Positions 18,582-25,940 of a DNA stretch of 25,940 nt are shown piece after piece. Source of the stretch: Gnetum montanum (lineage: Eukaryota > Streptophyta > Gnetopsida > Gnetales > Gnetaceae); the NCBI GenBank assembly GCA_015680685.1, contig MNCI01009457.1:172205-198144 (forward strand), read 5' to 3'. A model generated the notes under the pieces. The model did no database searches, had not been told where the DNA came from, and saw only the letters and a program-made list of their open reading frames with translations. Position 1 is the stretch's first letter. Each line of letters begins with the position of its first letter. The translations under genes and the position numbers were made by a program.

Positions 18582-19944
18582 ATGCTTAAGCCCATCTACA
18601 AGATGGCATAGTTGTTCCCTTTGCGAGTAACCATGGCCTAGGAAATGATGTAATAGTGCATAATATTAGCCCATGGAAGCATCCAAGGGTTTATGTCCTC
18701 CTTGTTTCTATCCTTGGAATTGCTTTTGCAGGTTGGACACTCAGGAGTACGTTTGATACTTATCATTGAATAGTTCTAACATGGTACTCCATTGGCGAAT
18801 GGACTCCGGTTCTAAGGACCAGTACTAGCTTTCCACTTCCTTGATCATTATCTGTGGAAACAACTTGAGTTTTTGCCACTTTTTTTCTATGTTTTGCAAG
18901 GCACATTCATTGTGAAATGCTTGCAAATGATTTTGAGGATCAATGTTGTATCCCCCTTCAAATCATGGGATATTATTCATGTCTAATATTTTGATCCTAC
19001 TATCTTTTTGGTGCCTTGTTGGGATTCTAATAGCCTCATTTATATCTAGCATACTTCAGGTAGCAAGTAGGGGTACCGTAATCATACTGTCTATGGTGTC
19101 TATGATGCCTATATTGTTTCCTATTCTCCCTCCTTTCATGATGAGTTTCTCTAGAATGCCCTCGTCCCCTTTCTTAGCTGCTTTGTCTATGATTCCTATT
19201 TCTCTTATCATTATCCTTAGGGTCTTTTTCCTTGTGACTACATCTAGATCCTGATGGAGAGGGTGAAGGAGATGATGAAGGGGAAGAAGAAGGAGGACTA
19301 TCACCATGATGGTGTTGCTTCCTTCTCTTCGTTGGTCACGGCCTCAATCATGGTTATGATCAAAATTTCCATCGTGTTCCTTTTTCAGATCCTTTGCATC
19401 TATTGGTACTAGAATCCAGGTTATGGATAGTTGAGTGGAGATTCTAATACACCACCCCTTGACCAAATTCAATGAGAAGAACATCATTGTGTGGGAGACT
19501 TCTTGAGGTAGGTTCACCACCCTCATTTTCACCTATGACATACAGGACATTTCAAAATAACTTCCTCTTTATGGATTCATAACGTCTCTCCTGTTGTAGA
19601 TCCCTTTGACGTTGTGCCTCTGTGGGTTGATACTCTCTTGAGTCATGATTATGCACAACGTACTCTGCCTATAAGTGCTACATATCAATTTGTGTGAGAG
19701 CATGAAGGAGCATGCTCAGGACTGAGTGATTAGGAGGTAACACTATGTTACCTTCTAAATCACGCCAATGTAGTTGTTCATCCTAGTGGAGGATAAAGGT
19801 AAATTTTGGTATATACTCATCGAGATGAACATATACCACATGAAACTGTTGGGGGACTGGTTGATCATCATGTGTACTATGCCTTCGATTGTTTCCTATA
19901 TTGGACCTAGGTGGTGAAACACTCTTGTAAGAAGAAGGAGACAT
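18582..19944 (-). pseudogene. Gag of outer Gypsy element, 5' half (before the nested insertion)
   Basis: Minus-strand ATG at 19944-19942 opens MSPSSYKSVSPPRSN. A hydrophilic region follows, then a strongly basic, Ser/Arg/His-rich segment (about 19330-19070) with a run of Ser-Pro and motifs such as RGHSRETHHERRENRKQYRH. After a frameshift near 19060 comes the capsid-like core: NEAIRIPTRHQKD, EGGYNIDPQNHLQAFHNECA, QWSTMLELFNDKYQTYS and LGHGYSQREQL, closely parallel to the inner gag. It ends VDGLKH at the insertion point, and the frame resumes at 10328. Several stops, including TAG and TGA codons at expected Trp and Arg positions, make it non-functional. Confidence 0.9.
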
Positions 19945-20062
19945 AATTTTCTATTCAATGAGCAATACTTTTAATTTCAATAATTGTAAGATAACCAACC
20001 CTAACTGTTTGTTCTAATTATGGGAATATTTCCTAAGTTCTAGCTAGCGCACAAACAACAAA

Positions 20063-20082
20063 GTCCCCAACAACGATGCCAA
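20063..20082 (-). other. Primer binding site of the outer element (tRNA-Asp type)
   Basis: Minus-strand TTGGCATCGTTGTTGGGGAC starts directly after the end of the 5' LTR. It aligns with the inner PBS and with the tRNA-Asp type PBS used by Athila and Tat elements. The changes against the expected TGGCGCCGTTGCCGGGGA are mostly C-to-T and G-to-A. The 118 bp between it and the gag ATG are untranslated leader. Confidence 0.82.
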
Positions 20083-20931
20083 TGATGAGTGATGAGGTAT
20101 CCCTATGCTCAACGATACGAATATGAGTGTCCATGCACAATCTGGTCGAATTCCAAGAACTAAGTGCTTATGCACCTTTACAGAACAAGGATGGGTTAGT
20201 CAATCATTGTCTTCCCAAGCTTACTTGTATGACACAACTGTATGGTTAAGTAAACTTGAGGTATATGATTTATATATATATATTTTATGTTTATGTCCTG
20301 GTGCTAAAAAGGGAGAAGTGAACTAATTAAGTGACTAATCTAATTTAACTAATCAACTAGGCTTTAACTAATCCTAACACCAGCATCCATTCCCACTTGC
20401 CGTACACATCCTGAACTAGTGTAACACTACTGGGATTACCAAATGCTAATTGTTACTGGGTTACCAAGTGTTCCATGCATGCTCAAAGTGGTTGTATTGA
20501 GTGTGCTTACTTACAAGAATTAACAAGGTAAGGGAGAGAGAATTAATTAACTAATGAAATCATTAAATAACTGTAAATAACATTAAATAAGCTATTCTAA
20601 ATGCTGCAAGGTTTATCACAAAGTTCATCTTTATTTCCGATCACAAGGTGTGCTCAAGTACACAATGCTTGAATAAAGATCTGTTCACTTTATAAATCTT
20701 ACTGTGGGTACTCAGAAATAATTCTAACTCTGAGAAAGGAAAAAGGCAAGAGTTCGAGTAAGGGACTAAGGCTAATTAACTAACTATTACCAAACCAAGT
20801 GCCCCTGCCTCTTATTTATAAGCGACAAGACAGGCCCCGATATCGGATGTTTGATATCACTTGGAAGGCTTCAATATCATGTACCCGATATCATGGATGT
20901 GATATCGTGGCCTCAATATCGTGGCTTATCA
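20083..20931 (-). repeat. 5' LTR of the outer Gypsy element (849 bp)
   Basis: In element sense it starts TGATAAG at 20931 and ends CTCATCA at 20083, next to the PBS. TATAAATA lies at 20820-20813 on the minus strand. It aligns with 2793-3639 along its length with about 8% difference by eye, including a small AT-repeat expansion near 20270-20283. The outer flank is the ATAGG target duplication (20932-20936). Confidence 0.93.
20839..20920 (-). promoter_or_regulatory. U3 array of six RATATC cores, 5' LTR of outer element
   Basis: Cores start at 20839, 20853, 20873, 20887, 20901 and 20915 (steps 14, 20, 14, 14, 14 bp). Exactly 18 bp separate the nearest core from the TATA box at 20813-20820. Individual bases between cores differ from the 3' LTR while positions are kept. 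Confidence 0.62.
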
Positions 20932-21750
20932 ATAGGGAATTATTACAACCATTAAAGTTTTTTTGTTGAAGTGTTGGATTTGTATCAAGTGAATGGTTAT
21001 TCTTTGGTGTCATTATAAGGGATATACTATTGTATTTATTCAAGGATTATGAGTTGACAATGTTTTCAGGGATTTTGGGTATGTTGTAATATTAGACGTT
21101 TGGATGTAAAAGTTTGTTTAATGTTTAGTATAGATGATTTTAATTACTAATTGTATGAGTATTGTATAGTTTCTTGTATGTCCAAGATAATAAGGCACTA
21201 TTCCTACCCTTGCAATGAAGCCTCTCCTTTTTTTCTTTCTCTCTTCATTTCTTCTATCCTTCTTGTCTATTTGTTTTCCTTGTCTCTGCAATTGATTTCA
21301 TTGTTTTTTTATTAGTTTTTAGGTTCATGCTATTTTAGTATTTCTTCTAGCAATTATTGTATATAGCAGTTTGTTTTAAACATTTTGTTTTCTTCTTGCT
21401 AGCTTGTTTCTATAGTTATATTTATCTATACATATTTTTGTTTAAAATATTTGGTACGTAGTGTTGTGGTTTTTTATGTAATTTCTTTAATGTTAGAATG
21501 TGTTTGATTAGTATGTTGGGTAGAAAATATTTTTATGTTATTGAAGTATTTGTAACTATGTTTTGTGTCTTTTAGTTATAAAATTATTTATTGTAAATAT
21601 ATATAACTCAATAAACATGTTATTATAGTAATTAAGTTTTGAATGTTTTCTATTATACAAAATCTCAATAGAAAATTTATTAAAATTAACAAAAGCAAGT
21701 TGTAGAATTTTGTAAATATAAAACTTGGTAAAAACCTTAGATTTGCCCAA

Positions 21751-21944
21751 GACATTTTGTTAGGCTATCAACATACCAAGTTCATAGGGGGTGCCAATAC
21801 AAAATTCATAGTTGTAAGAAAACAGACAAAATTAGTACAATTTTGTGCATTTTAGGTCAAACTAGACATGTTTCTAAGCTAGTAACATAGAAAGTGCATA
21901 GGGAGTGGCAATAGAAAGCTCATAGTTATAAGATATTGCACAAA
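21751..21944. repeat. Diverged tandem duplication, period about 114 bp
   Basis: Segments 21751-21830 and 21865-21944 align as two diverged copies. Both carry GACAT...AAGCTA/AGGCTA...AACATA...CATAGGG...GGCAATA/GCCAATA...CATAGTT. This is probably an old local duplication. Confidence 0.55.
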
Positions 21945-22740
21945 TTTAACAAATTTATGTTATTATTTCATCATAGGTGTAGATCTAATGAAACTTTTAT
22001 CTAATTTATCTTGAAATTATGATTGTAGGTTTTTTTTTTGGATACTTTGTAGGTGCATTAATTACATAGATATGTGAAATATCATTATGTATTAATAGAT
22101 TATTAATGCATGATATAAAACATATTTTACTATTAGTTAAATTAAAATTTACATTTACTTGTTGAGCATTTACTTTTATATCATTTATTTAAGATCTATT
22201 GGATGATCTTACAAGTGTCATTCTATCTTGATCTTTAAGTAGTCATATAATCTATTGATGCAACTCCAAAGTTGGATTTGAAGTATTTATTTCTAGTTCT
22301 GCTATGAATTGTAAATATGTTGTTTTATTCTAAAATCATTAATAGAGTATAATAAGTGAATAAGAATAAAATGAAGATGAATATTTTATATTGTATAAAT
22401 TATGAAATTATAGTGAATGTGTAGCTAAAATAATTAATTCATGTAATTTACATCATTTTCTTTAGCTAAGAATGGTACTATTTTGGTTTTTTATGTTTTT
22501 TGTTGATGCTTAATATTTTCTTTGTTGAGGTCAACACTATTTTGTTAACTTGAAATTGTTGTGTCCTTGTTCCTTGGACCTATTCTTTGCTACTGTAGTG
22601 TAGCTTTATTGAGCTGCCAAAAAATATGCAAAGACTTGTCATAATTGTATGTTGAAGTAGTAAATTTTTAAAACAAATCAATAATAATTTCTTGTTTGTG
22701 CAATAACTATGTAAATGAAATGTTCATGAATATCCTATTC

Positions 22741-23789
22741 AATGTAAACTCGCAAAAATGCAAGCAAGAGATATGTGAAATTATTTTATAACTACTATTT
22801 ATATGTTCACTCTAGTTATTACTCATGAAGTTGTATACAGACAAAAAGAAGATGTACAATTCCAAAGGATTGTACAAAACATCAAAAATAGATTCTTGAA
22901 CAATATGATTGGTAAAAGTTAATGAAAAGAGTATAAATCTTACCAAAATATGACCTAGAAAAAAACTTCATAAAATTTGTTCATCTATTTTAGTTTAATG
23001 AAAATTTGACTTGCACAATCAAAGAATCCTTTACATCCTGAACAAGCCAATTGCAAGAATTCAAGTAGCATTTAGCTCATCAAGATCTTTAGCAAGTACA
23101 AAAGATGAGAAGTTGTAGTTATAGATTTATATAATTGAAGGAGCTAAAGTTATAATAACTACAAATTTAAACATTATTGCAAGATTAGTTAATGGAATAA
23201 TTAGAAGAATCATCAACATCATCTATAATGATGACAAAAAACTACATGAGCTAGCAAAGTATGTTTTGATTGACTTTCTTTAATTTAAGAGATACATACC
23301 AAATTCACCACTTCAAAAAAATTAGGTAAAAAAAGTTCATGTTAGTTGAAAATAAAATAAACATAAAAATTTCAGTGTCTCATTACTAATCCTTTGTTTG
23401 ATAAATCATTGAATAGGTTTAAAATCCTCTTATCAAACATGGTAGATTTAAACAAGTACTATAAAATTGGCATGAGGCATGAAAATCCATAAATCCTATG
23501 GATTAACATTACTAGCAGCTACTATAGACATTGGAGCATGAGAGATAGTAGGAATTACATTTGTTGCAATGTCAAGAGTAAACTATCTTGACTTCCTAAA
23601 AATGTTTTACCTTTTGATTTCAAAAGGTACTCAAAGATTGCAACCCATATCAGCATTACAAGGCGTAAAGTAAATGAAGGTATACTCCAACAATTGGATA
23701 CTAACCTCCTAAGAAACATGTCTTAACTAATGTAAACTTGTAAAAATGCAAGTAAGAAATATGTGAAATTATTTTGTAATTATTATTTG
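22741..23789. repeat. Pair of 60-bp direct repeats about 0.99 kb apart
   Basis: 22741-22800 and 23730-23789 align with a handful of mostly transition differences; both contain AAAAATGCAAG and ATATGTGAAATTATTTT. They could be remnant ends of a decayed 1-kb element, but no terminal motif or target duplication is evident. Confidence 0.55.
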
Positions 23790-23998
23790 TATTTTTTATT
23801 TACCATATTCTTATCTTTTGCACTTAAAAACATTCTAAAACTTTAGAATAACTCTCATTATTCATTCCATTTATTATTTTTTCAACAAATTCATTATTTT
23901 TATTATTTTAATTGAATACAACTTCCATTCCCAAATATTTATTATAAAATTTTTTTGTTAATTTTAGTAATTTCACTATTGAAATGATTTTTAGGAAT

Positions 23999-24335
23999 TG
24001 AAACAAGAGAAAAAAGGAATAAAAGATCACAAACAAACACACAAAATAAGAAATATTTTACGTGGTTCAACTTAACTTTGCCTACATCCATGGTTGCACT
24101 AGGATTTTTACTAATTTCTAAGGTTTCACAATTCTCCACCGAAGGAAGGCACATTACACCTATATATACAACTAGGATTTTTAACTTTCCAAACATAAAT
24201 AGATAAATTTTCTAGATTTCCTTCCAAATTAATAGCTAGTACATTTAGCTTTCCAAATTTTAGCCTCCCAAATTAATAACTAGAAATTTTAGCTTTCCAA
24301 AAATGAAGAGAAAAAATCAAACTCCATTCTTGAAA
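23999..24335 (-). repeat. Probable 3' LTR of the Copia element
   Basis: About 337 bp between the polypurine tract and a TG (23999) that would be the terminal CA in element sense. It contains TTTTACGTGGTTCA (24057-24070, plus strand), a word typical of plant Copia LTRs, and a TATATATA word near 24164. The 5' partner is outside the window, so the boundaries are estimates. The start in element sense has decayed from the expected TG. Confidence 0.5.
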
Positions 24336-24345
24336 ATCTCCCACT
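24336..24345 (-). other. Polypurine tract of the Copia element
   Basis: Minus-strand GTGGGAGAT, the usual Copia tract (AGTGGGAGAT before TGTT...), lies about 90 bp downstream of the pol stop. Confidence 0.65.
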
Positions 24346-24435
24346 CGAAGATTGATTTTCAAAATCCACTTGTGCATCCTTGTACCTCTATTACCCCATC
24401 AAAAAAAGGTCACCTAGTGCAGTGCCTCCTCATCA

Positions 24436-24900
24436 TTAACCTTGAAGGCCAACTAAGGCAATGCATAGCCGTAGTTTATCCATAGTAACAACTTTGGTCA
24501 TCATGTCTATTAGGTTCTTTGATCCAAGAATCTTCTTTAATGACAATACTCCATCACTTATCAATCCATGAATGTGGTGATACCTCAACTGAATATGACT
24601 TGATCTTGCATGGAAGTCTGGATTTTTAGCAAGATGAATGGTGCTTTAACTATCACTATAAAGTGCATTGTTTTCTTGTGTCTTGCCCAAATCTTTTAAA
24701 AAATTCTTCAACCATATTATTTCTTTACTAGATTCTGAAATAGCCATATATACTACTTATATGGTTGAGAGAGAAACACTTTTCTAAAGTCTAGACATCC
24801 AGCTAACAACAATACCACCCAAAGTGAAGACATAACCTATTGTACTCTTTTCATTTTCCAAGTCTCCACCCAAATTAATGTTTTAGAAGCCTTGTAAAGT
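24436..24900 (-). pseudogene. RNase H of the Copia pol (decayed)
   Basis: Same minus-strand frame as RT. It shows STIGYVFTLGGIVVSWMSRL, then KSVSLSTI, MAISESSKEIIWLKNFLK, LYSDS-stop-STIHLAKNP, HARSSHIQLRYHHI and MMTKVVTMDKLRL. These are the ordered motifs of plant Copia RNase H, where LSTTEAEY is the normal third block; here it reads LSTI-stop. The frame ends with TAA at 24438-24436. It would be inactive. Confidence 0.88.
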
Positions 24901-25940
24901 AACATCATTCTTCTTAAAACAAAGTGTCATACTTGACATGCCTTTTAGGTATCTAAAAATCCACTTCATAGATTCCCAATTCTCCCTTCCTAGACCTAAC
25001 ATATACCTACCGATAACTCCCACTACATGAGCTATGTCTAGCCTTGTGCACACCATAGCATACATCAAGCTTACAATGAATAAAGCATAAGGTACTCTAG
25101 CCATGTATTTCCTCTCCTCATTTGTATTTGGTAACTACTCCTTGGAGAGAGAAAAATGGCTTTCCATAGGAGTATTTCTGATCTTGGCATCTTGAAGACT
25201 AAACCTACTTAGCAAATTTTCTATGTACTTTTCTTGAGATAGCTTCAAAAGTTCCTTTGATCTATCTCTAGATATTCTCATCCCAAGTATCTACCTAGCT
25301 AGTCCCAATTCTTTTATCTAAAATTTTTCTGCCAATTGCTACTTCAACCTATTGATCTCCTTCATACTAGACCCTACAACTAGCATATCATTAACATATA
25401 ATAGAAAGATGATATAACAATCATTAAAATTATTGAAATGATAGTAGTGATCCATCTTGCTTGTAATAAATCCATTATTAAACATGAACCCATCAAACTT
25501 CTTATACCATTTCCTAGGAACCTACTTTAACCCATACAAACTTTTCTTCAATTTACAAATCAGATTTTCCTTCTATGGAAATTGGAAGCCTTCTGGTTGT
25601 GCCATGTAAATGTCTTCTTCAAGGTTACCATGTAGGAACACAACCTTTACATCTAACTATTCCAAGTGTATATTTTCTGTAGCAATAATACTCAGCATCA
25701 ATCTCATAGTAGTCAACTTGACTACAAGAGAGAATATCTCATTGTAGTCAATCCATTTCTTTTGTTGAACTCCCTTAACTACTAATCTAGCCATGTATCT
25801 CTTGCTACCATAATGTTCATCATTTACCCTGTACATCCACTTATTCTGCAAGGCCTTCTTCCCCTTTGGCAACTCATTCAGTGTCCATGTTTCATTCTTC
25901 TCAAGGGAGTTCATCTCATCTTTCATGACTAACTTCCACT
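24901..25940 (-). pseudogene. Reverse transcriptase of the Copia pol (decayed, 5' end outside window)
   Basis: One minus-strand frame with several stops. It begins near the RT N-terminus with EMNSLEKNETWTLNELPKGK and NKWMYRVNDEHYGSKRYMAR, followed by VVKGVQQKKWIDYNEIFS. The palm continues with the FLHGNLEEDIYMAQPEGF segment and SLYGLK. The catalytic box reads YVND (25398-25387, context LLYVNDMLV) instead of YVDD, so one of the two catalytic Asp residues is Asn (GAT to AAT). The C-terminal connection has VPYALFIVSLMYAMVCTRLD and WIFRYLKGMSS, both typical of Copia. It is non-functional. Confidence 0.92.

Larger units (their letters stand above)
2793..20931 (-). mobile_element. Outer Ty3/Gypsy LTR retrotransposon (Athila/Tat-like), minus strand, split by a nested insertion
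   Basis: Two similar LTRs (2793-3639 and 20083-20931) in direct orientation bound this element. It is flanked by a perfect 5-bp target-site duplication, ATAGG, at 2788-2792 and 20932-20936. Read on the minus strand, the order is 5' LTR, tRNA-Asp-type PBS, gag, protease, RT, RNase H, integrase, long spacer, polypurine tract, 3' LTR. Protease before RT and integrase last is the Ty3/Gypsy order. The FMDD catalytic box, the short zinc knuckle (CX2CX3HX4C) and the PBS type point to the Athila/Tat group. The body without the nested element at 10331-18581 is about 9.9 kb. All ORFs carry stops and frameshifts, so it is a dead copy. By eye the LTRs differ at roughly 8%. Confidence 0.95.
20937..23998. 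other. AT-rich right flank, no recognisable gene
   Basis: About 3 kb of AT-rich sequence with many stops in all frames. I recognise no coding domain, tRNA or LTR pair. It contains a diverged tandem duplication (21751-21944) and a pair of direct repeats (22741-22800 and 23730-23789). Joined to 2787 through one copy of ATAGG, it reconstitutes the site before the outer element inserted. Confidence 0.6.
23999..25940 (-). mobile_element. Ty1/Copia LTR retrotransposon, 3' part, minus strand (truncated by window)
   Basis: Read on the minus strand, it contains RT (from 25940), then RNase H, a stop at 24438-24436, a polypurine tract and a probable 3' LTR (24335-23999). RT upstream of RNase H with no integrase after it is the Copia order. 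The RT and RNase H motifs resemble the Tork/Tnt1-like plant Copia group. Gag, protease, integrase and the 5' LTR would lie beyond 25940. In-frame stops and a changed catalytic box show that it is dead. Confidence 0.9.

Noticed and set aside
22860-23700. Possible organelle-derived or degenerate coding sequence
   Set aside because: I could not match it to any plastid or mitochondrial gene, and all frames are full of stops.
1-25940. tRNA, rRNA, CRISPR or bacterial operon features
   Set aside because: No cloverleaf, rRNA word, spacer-repeat array or operon-like gene order was seen. The content is eukaryotic retrotransposon sequence.

Overview
This window is repeat-dominated plant nuclear DNA. 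The evidence is nested LTR retrotransposons of plant type: a Ty3/Gypsy element with Athila/Tat-like gag, protease, RT and integrase motifs and tRNA-Asp-type primer binding sites, plus a Ty1/Copia element. I see no credible host gene, no RNA gene and no CRISPR. The species cannot be told from the sequence; a flowering plant is most likely. Three isolated N positions (14538, 15254, 18504) show a draft assembly, and two of them mark real errors.

Layout. 1-2787: left flank without a recognised gene. 2793-20931: outer Gypsy element on the minus strand, bounded by 847/849-bp LTRs and a perfect 5-bp target duplication ATAGG (2788-2792, 20932-20936). Reading along the minus strand it has the 5' LTR (20083-20931), PBS, gag (19944-18582, resuming at 10330), protease, RT, RNase H and integrase (to about 5505), a long post-pol spacer, a polypurine tract and the 3' LTR (2793-3639). 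10331-18581: a second, related Gypsy-type element inserted in the opposite (plus) orientation inside the outer gag, with target duplication ATGCC/ATGCT. Removing it puts the outer gag back into one reading frame. 20937-23998: AT-rich flank with a few diverged repeats. 23999-25940: the 3' part of a minus-strand Ty1/Copia element (RT, RNase H, polypurine tract, likely 3' LTR), cut by the window end.

The inner element is the most unusual part. It has LTRs, a PBS, a complete-length gag frame (11303-13285) and a polypurine tract, but no protease, RT, RNase H or integrase. In their place is a second long ORF (about 930 codons once the assembly is corrected) that resembles the 'putative plant transposon protein' family, followed by a long helical, probably coiled-coil region. 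It looks like a gag-plus-accessory-ORF non-autonomous element that would have needed pol from a relative such as the outer family.

All four Gypsy LTR copies share a rigid promoter layout: a TATAAATA box, then 18 bp upstream a series of RATATY cores (mostly GATATC) at fixed 14-20-14 bp steps, extended to six cores in the outer family. All coding regions are decayed, mostly by transitions that turn CAA, CGA and TGG into stops, and the LTR pairs differ by roughly 8-10% by eye. None of the elements should be autonomous today.
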